NCBI GenBank assembly: GCA_014925825.1
Contig: JACGCK010000277.1
Coordinates: 1 to 52,607 of the forward strand
DNA length: 52,607 nt
DNA from: Pholiota molesta
Taxonomy: Eukaryota > Basidiomycota > Agaricomycetes > Agaricales > Strophariaceae
Direction: 5' to 3'
This document shows, in pieces, positions 41,903 to 52,607 of the stretch; within the stretch, counting starts at the first letter, position 1, and each line of letters begins with the position of its first letter. The notes beneath the pieces are model-generated. The model saw only the letters and a program-made list of their open reading frames with translations, searched no databases and was not told the origin of the DNA. Both the position numbers and the translations under genes were made by a program.

Positions 41903-44900
41903 ATGGTGAGTTTTTCGCATCTTCTGCGCCCATTTACTGTATATAATAAGTACCTCCTACCCTTCTCTAGAGACTACGCGTTTTTACTCTTTCAGCCCTT
42001 GCAGGAGTTCAATTGCAAGTGGTCGGTGCATCTCGTAAGGCGACGATTCGTGTCTGTAATAATATGTTGCCTGACATTATGCAACGCTCTATAGTGCAAC
42101 CACCTCTGTACAGCCGCGTACCTACAGGGGCTGTCAAACCCGCTGGGTGGGCCAAGGACCAAGCGCTGGTGCAAGCCAATGGATTAGCAGGACATTTGCG
42201 GGATTTTGATAGCTAGTGAGTCCGATTAATATATTTCTGCCTTTGAATCTCGATACACTTTTGCTCGCAGTGTCAACGGCTCTATCTGGGTCGAAGGTGG
42301 ATCCATTGAGTACAGCCTCATGCACGAATCGGCCCCGTATTGGTTGTAAGTCGCAATCAGTTTTTATCGTCACCTGTAACGAGCTTATATACGTTCTTAA
42401 TTTCAATTTCAGCAACGGTATGGTGTCTCTGGCCTTCCAACTCGAGGATCCCCGCCTCCTTGGCCAAGTCCGGCCGTTCCTCGATTGGACGCTCGACCAC
42501 CAAGGCGACGACGGCTGGATTGGACCGGAACCGTTCGTTGCGAATGCCACGATACCGAGATTGGTGTGGCCGCGATACCTCGTGCTGTTCGGTTTGATAG
42601 TAAGTCGCTTTCCCTGTGCTACACGACAAGGACTCTGATGAAGGCTGTAGCAATACGCGGAAGCGGACCCGACACAAACGCAGCGGATTCTCGACTCGAT
42701 GCATCGGTTCATGTCCCTGGTGAATACCATCTGGAAAACGGGCCAGCAGGGCACGCCTGCGATGGGATTCCAATTCGATTACCAGTATGTTCGCTGGGAG
42801 GAAGTAAGTTGCGCGTCAACTACGTTCTGATCTAAATCATCGCAACTAACCATCGACAGCTCATTTATTCTCTACAATGGCTGTATGACACTGACCCTCG
42901 AGGCGAGTATCACATATCGAGTCGCTCTTCCTGAGTCCTGACATAATATGTTCCTTTGATAGGACAAGAAAGTCAACTGCTCGAAACTATGCAGCTCGTC
43001 AGAGACAGTGGATTTTCGTGGAAGAATGACTGGTTCACCGATGCCATATTCCCCAAGCAAGCTGTGCCGCTCGCTGAGCTTACCATGCAGACGTAAGCCT
43101 CTTTATTACATATGATTGGGAAGAATAGCAATATGTAATTCTTTATGCCCCACAGTCACGGAGTTAATACTGCTGAAGGTAAGCATCCATCCAGTCCTAC
43201 TTTTGAATACGGCCCAGTTCTCAACCATGGTACCTCAGCGCTCAAATCTGAAGCGCTAGCATGGCGCTTTACCGGAGATCCGACGGACATCCAAAGCACT
43301 TTTGACAGACTGGACATGCTCTATACTTACCACGGTCAAGCCTCTGGTGGGATTTACCTCCCTCGGCACCCACTCACTGAGGCATTGACGACTCCTGAAC
43401 AGGCACTTTCTCTGCCGATGAGCACATCGCCGGACTCAATCCTTCGAGAGGGTAATTGTTACGCGTCTTTCTGTTTAGTTTTGCTCTAAACTTTGCTTCT
43501 CAGCACCGAATTATGCACCGTAGTGGAACAAATATTCTCTCTTGCGACTATATATTCAATTCTGGGTAATAACTCCGTGGCCGATAGAGTTGAGAGGATT
43601 GGTAATGCCCCATAACTCTGTGAAACACTCCTGATCGTTGACGACAATATATAGCATACAATGCGTTACCCGCTGGAATCATGCACGACTGGTGGTGTGC
43701 GTATCTTACCCTGTAATCCCTCATTATTGCGTATTTATCGTACCATTCTAGCGCACCAATACGATCAGGAAGGTCAGATCCAGAATCAGTTTCAATATTG
43801 CCATGGTCGCTCAGTTGCGCCTAATAGTCAATCAAATTTGGGCTCAAAGTATGGACCCTTACCCATGGGTCAACAACGGTCCCAACTCGAACGTCTTTGG
43901 GTTTGAACCGTAAGCTATTCGTCCTGATGATGACCGCAGTCAACGCTGAAGTTTTCCATGCTCAGAAACTACCCGTGCTGTACCGTGAACCATCCCCAGG
44001 CTTATCCGAAATTTTGGTCGCACTCATTCATGACCGACCAGTCTGATGACTCGCTCGTCCACGTTTTCCTCGGACCTGCGACATTCGCTGGAACCATCGG
44101 CAAGTCTAATCATGTTCAAGGTATGCAGTGATATTATCGTACTTCATGCATTCTGTCTTGATCTCACCGCTGTTTGTCAGTCTCTGTGGATACCTTATAT
44201 CCATTTGGTCTGACTTTGAGCTATACTGTATCAGCGACGCAGGCGTTCCCTTTCAAACTTCGCATCCCTGAATGGGCTAAGAATGCTCAGAGCACAATTA
44301 TTGTGAATCGCACAAAAGCTGTTCCAGTGGCGCCAGATGCATCAACATCGTTGCAGATAATAAATGTGAGTTTTTCGCATATCAACCGTCCAGTCGAAGT
44401 TAATCTCTCTGGAATCAGGTCTCTTCAGGATCAACAACAATCGAGCTATCCCTTCATGCACCTCTCAACGTCGAATTGCGCAATAGCAGTGCCGTTTCCG
44501 TTTCTCGTGGACCTCTCGTTTATGCTGTTGAGCTGTCGTTTAATCAGACAAGTGCTCCAGGGCTAAGGTATGTTAGCGGGCACTCTCGTAAAGGTGATTG
44601 AACTAACCATGCTTGCAGGAGTGCGCAGGCGTTGTCGGATGCCAAAAACCTTTATCCCAATGCCCCTCCTCAATATTTAACGCCTGTAAGGCTTTTATCT
44701 CCACGCGGTTCAGATGCTCCTGACTAACGCTAACTTCTAAAGACTGACAACCATACGAGGGATAATACTCTCCTTCCCACAAGTGAATGGCGACTCGCCA
44801 TTGACCCGAAGACCATCGAGGTTGAAGATGAATCCGTTCATACATCGACTATGCCCTACTATGCATGGGCTCCTGGAGCGCAGCCCGTATCAATGACCGC

Positions 44901-45060
44901 GACCGCCTGTCAGATAGAATGGGGTCTGGTCAATGGCACGGCCTCGGCCCCGCCGTTGAGCCCGAATACTTGTGTTGGAGGCACATTCAAAGCTAAATTG
45001 GTGCCATTTGCGGGGGCCAAACTGAGGTTAGGCGAGATTCCTACAATCGTCGCTGCTTGA
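41903..45060 (+). CDS. GH127-like beta-L-arabinofuranosidase (DUF1680), secreted, 19 exons
   Basis: Exons: join(41903..41905,41971..42034,42095..42215,42271..42345,42413..42599,42651..42803,42860..42902,42963..43092,43156..43178,43239..43451,43504..43601,43655..43696,43752..43772,43828..43909,43966..44120,44181..44365,44419..44567,44619..44685,44743..45060), about 709 residues. Exon 1 is only the ATG; exon 2 completes a signal peptide (RLRVFTLSALAGVQLQVVGAS). Then GAVKPAGWAKDQ and GLAGHLRDF open the catalytic barrel. The zinc/nucleophile residues known for GH127 are present: ELC (43505 on) and the adjacent cysteines in NYPCCTVNHPQ (43967 on). The end, AKLVPFAGAKLRLGEIP, is typical. Intron 7 is GC-AG. 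At the exon 10/11 junction the frame is off by one base, so the gene is either damaged, spliced unusually, or affected by an assembly error. Expected substrate: terminal L-arabinofuranose of plant polysaccharides or glycoproteins. Confidence 0.8.
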
Positions 45061-45597
45061 TGGTATGCTGGGCGGTTCTTCCCAGAGATTACATGCTATA
45101 TCTGCGATTACAAGTAGGTATTAATCTGCCATTCCTGTCCTTATAAAATGCTTCACAATATACTGCCTTTGAGGTATTTTAAAATGTATAACCGTTGATT
45201 GCTTGTTTGATACCACCGGTGGCCTCAATCATGTTGGGCCCAGTGGCAGTCTGTCCAGTAGATATAAATTTGTGGCTACTCATAGTTTTTTCCTTCGCCC
45301 TCTTAACCACTTCGTCGATCGCTCGTTAGGTTCGCGCTATCCATACATCGTCCGTCAAGATGATTGACCTGTGTTAGGAGCGGTGGTGGATTGTTTGGTC
45401 ACTTGTTCAGCTGTCGGCTTTCAAAAAACCTTTCTTTTACTGCTCGCTACCATCCGGTTCTGATTCAAACCCCGAAGGTTCGTTCAGAACCGGCTGGGAG
45501 CAACGAAGCACTTTTTGTAGAGTCACGCTTTGTCACGTCGGACTTAGTGAGATTTCGACGATTTGTCTCTGTTCGCCCAATCTGTCCTACGCTAACT

Positions 45598-46096
45598 CTA
45601 CTCAACGCTGCCTTCCTCGCTACTCTCTTCGTCTACATCGGTCTCCCACTCACTCGCATCACTCTCGACGTCCACTTCCTCTTCTACCTCATCCATATCC
45701 AAAGCGAAAGCGACATCATCTTCTGTCAACCGCGGGAGTGTGAATCACATCCAGTTCAGTTGGTTCTTCGACCTCGCGTACGTCAGGGCTCACTTCGCCA
45801 GGCGCCTGTATCAGCTTCAGGTTGGAATACTTGCATTGGGGTCATCACAGATTCAGGCATCGGGACTGGTGTAGGAAACGGTGAAAAGGGTGGTTCAGAG
45901 CAAGTTCAGAGGGTTGGGTATGAGTTGGCGAAGACTTGAATCAGGCCAGTTGAGGTATTCCTCTGCCAGTGTACCCTTTTCTATGGACACAGAATCCCCC
46001 TCCTACACCTTCCCAGCCTCCTCAACGGTCAACCTCCAAGAAATCTCCGAAATCCTGATTTCCAGCCGTCTTCGAGCTCGTAGATAGTCTGTCACG
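45598..46096 (-). pseudogene. Small unrecognised gene, probably decayed
   Basis: The minus strand has coding-like blocks without a known family: RARRRLEIRISEISWRL (near 46085), an in-frame TAG, EKGTLAEEYLNWPDSSLRQL (near 45990), and after a one-base shift MPESVMTPMQVFQPEADTG (from 45860). A good intron (45793-45723, GTGAGC...GACAG) then leads in phase to a very acidic tail (DEVEEEVDVESDASEWETD) ending at 45598. The last two exons alone form a consistent 63-residue model from ATG 45860. Either a small acidic protein or the remains of a longer helical one. The surrounding 45061-45597 shows nothing recognisable. Confidence 0.35.
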
Positions 46097-46296
46097 CACG
46101 AAGTTCATTTGAGGTTGAAAAAAATGTATTTTTCAAGTGTAGTTCTATCGAAGTATTTTTACAAATAAATGCGATCGAACATACCCTGGGAGAGATGAAT
46201 TTTTTGTGATGTGGTGAGCAAACGAGCGCGAAATCGCGTTTTCGTTCTAAGTCCCAGTCACAAAACGGCCACTCTACAAAACCGCGTCCGTTACTC

Positions 46297-46424
46297 CCAG
46301 TCCTTCGGTGTGATGCATGATGTTTGATTTCGACTTCCGCTTGATGTTTGCCCCCACAATAAAGACACAACAATGTACAAACAATCCTCCTACTGAGAAA
46401 TCAAACATCCCACCGAAGGACTGG
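46297..46424. repeat. Inverted repeat, possible hairpin
   Basis: CCAGTCCTTCGGTG...GATGTTTGATTT at 46297-46330 is the reverse complement of AAATCAAACATCCCACCGAAGGACTGG at 46398-46424, apart from a 7-nt interruption in the left arm. The 67-bp loop has no coding content. It lies between the decayed small gene and the F-box gene. Confidence 0.65.
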
Positions 46425-46539
46425 TAGCGAGTCTACTTTTACTGTCACCACTACTATACCACCTACGCGCAAAAATCCGACTGCCGTACGATCTTGAACG
46501 CGAACATATCCATTGACGGTGGCACGGATTGACAGAAAT

Positions 46540-48163
46540 ATGTCACATCTTCGGAGCATCACACCAGAAAAAGCAGATTTTATGGTCAACATAAACGCCG
46601 ACGTTCTGTACACCCGCCAGCGAAACGCACTCGTGCCAGTAGTCAACCTTCCCCTGAAATCCTTACTACCATCTTTGAATTCGCATGCTGCCCCGATGAT
46701 GGCCACTGGCTAGCCAACGTGGATCTGAACACTCAGAAAAATTACGACCAAGACCGGTGCTCAGTCAGCGCCTGCGCGGTAACACCACTTTTCATCGGTG
46801 CAATTTGTTCAGCTTGGAGGAGCATCGCCTGGGGTACGCCGCAGTTGTGGACAAGCATTACTCTACTCTATAATGACGACACCGCGGAGACGTTAGCTGA
46901 GATGCTCGACTATTGGCTTTCGAAGTCTGGCGAGCTCCCGTTTAGTGTGACGCTCGTTGAGGACGATTCCCGCACTGTGAATGCCGAATCCTTCGAGGTT
47001 ATTGATGTTATCGCGGCATACGCACGCCGTTTGCACGCCCTCGATCTGTTCTTGCCTGAGCGATGGGGGCCCGCTCTCGCTCGCGTTGCAAGCTGCACGC
47101 CCCTGCTCACGCGCCTCACACTTTGTTTGCCAGACAACGTCGACCAGTACAACCACTTCACTACATTCGCTGATGCGCCGCAGCTCCGTGAACTTACGCT
47201 TTCCAGGGTTAGCACCGCAGATGTCGCACTGCCATGGGCTCAACTCGAGAGCCTCAAAGTCGACTGGGGGTACGACGACGTTTCCGAGCTTGTGGAGACA
47301 CTCCGTCTCTGTCCGCGATTGCGCCGCTTTTCGGTCTTTTAGGCAACCTGTCTTGGGAGGCCCCCCGCACGTTTTGCTGAGGCACACTGCGCTCGAGGCG
47401 CTCGACATCACTGGCTTTTACGAGAAGTCCCACCCCGAGCTATTCAAGGTGCTGGAGCTGCCCGCGCTACGCTCCTTCGTGCTCCATATCAACATTTTTA
47501 GCCGGGGCCGCGTGAATGGAGCTCGTGGCTACCGTCACTCCTCTCGCATGTCGCGGACACTCTGGAAACTCTACACTTATCCCCGAAACCCCTTCGGATG
47601 ATGAGCTGCTGACAATTCTGCGGGTGGTCCCTAGGCTACGCAAGCTCGTGTTGCCCAATTTTTTTTCAACCACTTACGAGGGAAAGCTCACGCAGAGGAT
47701 TTTGGATCTATTGAACCCGACCAAATACGAGGGTTTGGAACACGAAGGAATTAGGCAGTTGGATGGTGAAGGTGGTGGGGATGGAGTTGGAACGACAGGG
47801 CTAGATGAATGGGGCATTGGACATTGTCCTGTACCAAACTTGGAGACATTTGAGTACGAGGGCAAGATTAACTTTACCCCGCATGCGCTGGTCGAATTTC
47901 TGGTTGCCCGATGGCGTCATCGCCACCCGCCGATCCGCTGTACTCCTTTTTCCGTTCTCGATAGTCCACACCGACGACTTGAAGGGTCTGGACAGCACGG
48001 AGCACGCGGATCACTTCCACCGAACGTCGTTGCGCCATCGGCGAGGCTGCGCTCAGTAACGTTCAAGACTCCGAAGCAGATTCAGTTCGAAGGTGCCGAC
48101 GCTGAGGTGATTCGAGAGCTACGGTTGGAGGGCATGCATCTGGAATTTTCGAAATTATTTTAG
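46540..48163 (+). pseudogene. F-box/LRR-like protein gene with several frame breaks
   Basis: An ATG at 46540 starts MSHLRSITPEKADF; the frame reaches NALVPVVNLP and then, one base out at the C4 run 46651-46654, continues as EILTTIFEFAC, the usual basidiomycete F-box motif. SAWRSIAWGTPQLWTSI follows, then leucine-rich stretches (LHALDLFLPE, TRLTLCLPD, LRELTLSRV). Further shifts occur near 47340 (to HTALEALDITGF), 47515 (to SWLPSLLSHVADTLETLHLS) and 47590 (to SDDELLTILRVVPRLRKLVL), ending at 48161-48163 after LRSVTFKTPKQ. No GT-AG pair explains them. F-box proteins deliver substrates to SCF ubiquitin ligases. This copy looks dead unless the breaks are assembly errors. The 396 bp to the next gene hold nothing recognised. 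Confidence 0.65.
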
Positions 48164-48559
48164 GTCGGCGACGGGTTACAGATGCGCCGATCGAGAATTT
48201 TCTTTTGAACGAGTGGGAAGTGGTGAGAGAGGTCGAAGCTCACCGCCAACAAGCCGAAGATCAAAATAACATGTACCACCCACACTGAACGAATCATTGC
48301 GACTCGGCGAACTCAGAGTTAAAGCAGCTTAGTTGAGACCAGCGAATGGATTTCTGCTTGCTCTTTTCGCTCCCTTGCTTGATTACCTTTCGACCAACTT
48401 TCCTGGCTACTTCCGGGAAAAGATAACGCATCACACATGGTATTCAACAAGTATCCAATTTGCGACTTGCATGTCTATTTAAACGTCATATCTTCAGGGG
48501 TTCCACGATACATAGTCGATAATGGGATATCGAGTGGAGACGGTGAGGGTAACGATTAC

Positions 48560-49130
48560 TCATGGCGATTTCGCGGCGTCGGGGTGGGTGTACCGATAGC
48601 TAGTGGAGATGTTTGAGAAAGAAATCGGACATAAAACCAGTGAAGAGACTCACTGTGCGATACGTCCTAATTGCGACAAACCAGACAGACCAACGAAGAA
48701 GTTGACCTATAAAATGGAAGCCATTTGAATGCCATCAAGACTCTAGAAGACCATGCGTACCGCTGCCAAGCTGTAGTTAACAGGCGTAATAACCAAGGAC
48801 CACCGCACCCAGATGAAGCCAGTAGCAGTCAGAGCTTGATTGCATACATAGTTAGCAGCACATCAATGACTGAACATATTGGAAGTTCACCAAGGTTCTG
48901 CGACGTGCTCAGCTTGTCAGCTGGACGGCTCAAATCTTTCAATCCTGCAGCGACCAAACACCACTTCATCATCGGCGCCCAAAAGAAGACGGTCTTGGGT
49001 CCTGCGCGGTTGGGGAATGTGAGGAACACGGAGTAATGTCATGATGCGCTGACTCTGGATAGCTACCTGCGGGATGGTTCATGAAGGCTTGAATTCTGGA
49101 CGCGCCGGCTGAAGCTGCAGGGCCCGACAT
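48560..49130 (-). CDS. MPC2: Mitochondrial pyruvate carrier subunit 2
   Basis: Five exons, complement(join(48560..48599,48654..48706,48761..48834,48891..49001,49067..49130)), 113 residues, the normal size. The family signature is complete: IQAFMNHPAGPKTVFFWAPMMKW, VAAGLKDLSRP, LSTSQNLALTATGFIWVRWS, VITPVNYSLAAVNFFVGLSGLSQLGR. Three membrane helices are visible (FFWAPMMKWCLVAAGL; LALTATGFIWVRWSLVI; SLAAVNFFVGLSGL). With MPC1 it imports pyruvate across the inner mitochondrial membrane. Introns are 65, 56, 54 and 54 nt, all GT-AG and in phase. It is transcribed away from the KHA1-like gene. Confidence 0.92.
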
Positions 49131-49609
49131 CTTGGACGGGGGATATCTAGGAGAGAAATGGGGAGAGAAAGACAATCATTAGCAAAGTCTCCGCTGTTGC
49201 CTTATAATGTCGCGGGTCCTAGCCGTAGGCCGGTCTCCTCTTACACACCGGCCTACCATTATTGGATAGGCATCTCTTTGCACAGTTGTGAGGATCACCC
49301 TCAATCCGAACTTTTTTAGACCTAGCAAACTTTGAATCGATGATTAGCTGACCAGCTTGGTGAATGGAAAGCTCAAGAACATATTCACCTTGATTGGTAT
49401 ATGTCAAGATGTTGGACTCAGCTGGAGCCTAAGTTTTGGAGCTGTTTTGGTGGGATCTTAGGGGTCGGCACGGCAACTACGGCATATGTTGCGTGGGTTA
49501 CTATAATAGGAACACCGTATGTAACTTTGCATTTACTGTGGTGCAGCTTTCTGTCGAACCACCACTGTCGTCGACCACTCCGCAAGGTCGCCTACAGGAC
49601 CTTCCCAGA
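49131..49609. promoter_or_regulatory. Shared divergent promoter region of MPC2 and the antiporter
   Basis: The two start codons point away from each other across 479 bp, so both promoters must lie here unless the antiporter start is further upstream. The right half (from about 49436) is open in the antiporter's frame, so part may be leader or N-terminal coding sequence. No specific binding site was recognised. Confidence 0.4.
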
Positions 49610-52607
49610 ATGCCACTGCTCTCAGAAAACAGAATCAGCATCTTCACTGTTCGAGAAGCCCCAGATCAGGTGCGTTTCATTGCGCTTCTTACGGACCAAC
49701 GAATTCCTCATTTGAAGCGGGCATCAGGGGGGTTTGCTATCTGGCAAGAACCCGACCGCATACAACCCCAGTGATCCACTGCGGCTATGGATTATTCAAG
49801 TCGGTGCGTAGATCTTCACCAGAAGAAGCTATGGGTCCTCATATATGCGCATCAAGGTATCATTGTATGCACTGCGAGCCTGTTATCACTGCCGCTGCGC
49901 AAGTTGCGCCAGCCCAAAGTCATTGCAGAAGTGCTAGGAGGGATTATCCTTGGTGCGTTGCCACTCGCTCTTTTTGTTCCACTTCTGAACTCTTCGGGGA
50001 CAGGCCCGACAGCGCTGGGCCGCATACCCGGCTTTACCTATCGCATATTCCCCGACGACTCGAAGCCCTATCTCAGTCTCGTCGCCAACATCGGCCTCGT
50101 TCTCTTCCTATTTCTTGTCGGACTTGAAATTGATTCTGGCATCATCAAGCGCAATGCTCGTCTCTCGGCCACTGTCGCTCTTGCAGGCATGATCCTTCCA
50201 TTTGGTATCGGTGCGGGGCTGTCCCACGCGGTCTACAAAGAATTTATCAGCCCAGATGTCAAGTTCACCCATTTCATGTTGTTCACTGGCGTTGCATACT
50301 CGATAACGGCGTTTCCTGTTTTGTGTCGCATTTTGACCGAGCTCAAGCTTTTGGATACCACAGTAGGAATTGTGGTACTTTCCGCTGGAGTTGGAAACGA
50401 CATTGGTGCGTGATGCTGCTATATATCTTACGCGTTCTGATCAACCAACAGTCGGATGGACCCTGTTGGCTCTCAGTGTTGCGCTGGTTAATGCTGGATC
50501 CGGCGTAACCGCAGTTTATATTCTCCTCCTGTGTGTTGCTTGGGCGCTGTTTCTGCTGTTCCCAGTCAAGTTGGCCCTCCGATGGCTTGCAAGGAAGACA
50601 GGTTCAAGTAAGTCATAGTATGATCAAGCAATCTACGAATTGACCTAGATTTGTTAATATTATAGTCGAAAGTGGTCCAACCGTATTCTTTATGACAGTG
50701 ACAATGTTATTGGTATTTGGTTCGGCCTTCTTTACAGATGTGATTGGAGTGCATGCTATTTTTGGTACCACATTTCTCAACTCTACTCTCCAGCCTCTAA
50801 TTTCGTGTTTCTGCTCTTAGGCGCGTTCCTGGTCGGCTTGATCGTTCCCCGTGAAGGAGGGCTTGCTATAACGATTACCGAAAAACTGGAAGATATGGTG
50901 TCCATCATCTTCCTTCCCTTGGTACGCCTCAATATATGCGCTTTTATTTCCGAAAGTTTGATAATAGTCGCATAGTACTTCACTCTTTCCGGTCTTTCTA
51001 CAGATCTGGGCTTACTAAATACTGGTGAGTTTGCCATTCTTCATCCTTAGACTATTTTTTGATATCGGCGTAGGAATCGCCTGGGCATATACGATTGCCA
51101 TTATGGTATCTGCATTCGTCGGTAAGTTTGGCGGATGCCTGCTTGCTGCTCACTATGCCGCCGGATTCAATTGGAGAGAATCGAGCGTAATAGGCTCACT
51201 AATGAGCTGCAAAGGGTACGCTCTGTTTTTATCTAGCACACAACAGACCGTCTGATAATTTTGTAGATTGGTAGAACTAATTGTTCTCAATGTCGGCCTT
51301 TCTGCTGGTATCCTATCCCCAGTATTTAAACATCTCTTTTTCCTATTACCCCCGCTAACGTCGTACTAATTTTTTTAGCAAGTCTTTTCAATGTTTGTTC
51401 TGGAGGCTCTCGTCCTCACTTTTATGACTACGCCATTGGTAACGTGGCTATATCCCCCACATCTCCGACAACGTACGGCAGCGTCTGGCCCGAATTTCGA
51501 CAATGTCGCTGATGAAGAAGACGCTCTCGGGAAAAAGTCCCCACATGCCCAAGATGGCGCCCTCAAAACTCGTTTCACAGTCGTCCTAGATAAACTAGAG
51601 CACCTTCCTGGTATGATGGCCTTGACGCAACTCATACAGCCTTCTTCTCTTCCCTCGATTGACTCTGCGCACGAGCGCCGGCGTTCATCTACTTCCCAGT
51701 CTAACAATCATTGCCATTCCATCAGCACAGAAGCTCTTAGGTTGATAGAGCTTTCGGACCGTGTCTCGGCGGTCATGAGGTCTTCCGTCTCTGAAACCCT
51801 TCTCCTCACCGATCCCATTCTCTCCATTTTCCGCATGTTCGGTCAATTGAACGGCATGAACGTTTTTCCCTCGTTTTCGATCGTAAAATTTGAAGACCTG
51901 GCGTCCAGTGTTGTCGATCATGCGAGGAATTATGACTCGGATATGATCCTCCTCCCTTGGCTCCCACCCACCCACGATGCCTTCGACGGACCGGTTCCAG
52001 AGTTTCATCAACAGCCTGCCAGTCCTACTGATAAGCCTACGCTTCCTCCAGTCGCGAACCGGACCAACTCCAAGAGTTCAACAAATCCATTCGAGCATCT
52101 CCTCTGGTCCTCAAGTCTACGCTCAGGAGGGGGGTCAACGACTCCTACCGGTGAGGTCAACTCGGCTTCCATCATCCATTCTCAATTCGTGCGCGGAGTG
52201 TTTTTGCAAGCAAAAACCGATGTGGCGCTCTTCGTCGATCGGAGCACCAGTGATAAACCTCTGGTCACAGGACACGCCCAGCGACACATTTTCTTGCCGT
52301 TCTTTGGCGGTCCAGATGATCGACTTGCGTTGGAGTTTGTGGTGCAAATCTGTGCGAATCAGGGGGTAAGAGGCACTGTAGTGCGCTACGCGAAGACGGA
52401 TGCTAGTGTTGGCTTAACGGAAGAAGTTACATCTCCTCAACAAGCGCATCTTGCGTCTGAACAGGAGGGAAAGAATATGGAAGAGCTGAATGCTTTAACC
52501 GTTGGCTCGGTATGTGTGTCTCGTTACTATATGGTCCGCGATGCTAATACACTATCTTTATAGAGGATTGCCGGATTGCCTGATACCGTTTATGGCCATT
52601 ATAACGA
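49610..52607 (+). CDS. KHA1: KHA1-type K+/H+ (CPA2) antiporter, 3' end outside window
   Basis: Twelve exons fall in the window: join(49610..49669,49728..49803,49857..49952,50004..50405,50452..50607,50666..50764,50821..50921,50976..51024,51074..51215,51267..51321,51379..52509,52564..52607). All junctions keep the frame. The first about 450 residues are the CPA2 exchanger core: [81 protein letters not shown] with the ion-site Asp, [32 protein letters not shown] and [14 protein letters not shown] long cytoplasmic domain follows, including [19 protein letters not shown] and [15 protein letters not shown], a nucleotide/universal-stress-like fold. It likely balances K+ and H+ in Golgi or endosomal membranes. 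The start is the first ATG giving the family N-terminus; earlier in-frame coding is possible. Confidence 0.88.

Noticed and set aside
43661..43906. Separate 81-codon gene within the GH127-like locus
   Set aside because: It reads through two introns in a wrong frame; the spliced frame gives HQYDQEVNQIWAQSMDPYPW, which fits the family.
45364..45939. 191-codon plus-strand frame
   Set aside because: No recognisable feature, lacks start context, and overlaps a better minus-strand model with a plausible intron and acidic tail.
1..52607. tRNA, rRNA or riboswitch genes
   Set aside because: I looked for tRNA arm patterns and conserved rRNA words and saw none; a tRNAscan or Rfam search would be decisive.

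Overview
The window looks like nuclear DNA of an agaricomycete (mushroom-forming basidiomycete). The host genes carry many very short GT-AG introns (mostly 48-75 nt). The products are fungal: the signalling mucin Msb2, a HET-domain pair, a dysferlin-domain peroxin, GDA1, MPC2 and a KHA1-type antiporter. The mobile elements (KDZ, Harbinger, hAT, Helitron-like, Ty1/copia) are those typical of mushroom genomes. Splice sites below were placed by hand from GT/AG signals, reading-frame continuity and recalled family consensus; none has transcript support.

Region 1 (1 to about 18,300) is an AT-rich transposon graveyard. It starts with the 3' end of a PIF/Harbinger transposase and its tail-to-tail SANT/Myb partner, both still open. 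Then come a broken KDZ transposase, a small foldback repeat, a broken hAT transposase, a broken Helitron-type PIF1 helicase followed by a degraded companion reading frame, another broken transposon-linked gene, a 670-bp non-autonomous hAT element with terminal repeats, and a block of nested inverted repeats. No ordinary host gene was found there.

Region 2 (about 19,100-24,900) is GC-rich host DNA: an MSB2-like signalling mucin and ribosomal protein L25 (uL23), both on the minus strand, then a rearranged intergenic block with duplicated and inverted arms.

Region 3 (24,945-36,096) holds two tandem minus-strand HET-domain paralogues with the same six-exon layout. The downstream copy is split by a complete 6,257-bp Ty1/copia element with identical 242-bp LTRs and a 5-bp target duplication (ATATC). 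Without the element its frame is open, so the disruption is recent. Each LTR carries a 54-nt intron-like segment (GT...AG), followed by a second copy of its flanks joined exactly where a splice would join them, and that copy starts where a TATA-driven transcript should start. This is the most unusual signal in the window.

Region 4 (36,426 to the end) is gene-dense: a Pex23/Pex30-type peroxin, GDA1 nucleoside diphosphatase, a 19-exon GH127-like beta-L-arabinofuranosidase whose first exon is only the ATG, a degraded small gene, an F-box/LRR gene with several frame breaks, MPC2 on the minus strand, and a divergently transcribed KHA1-type K+/H+ antiporter that runs off the right edge.
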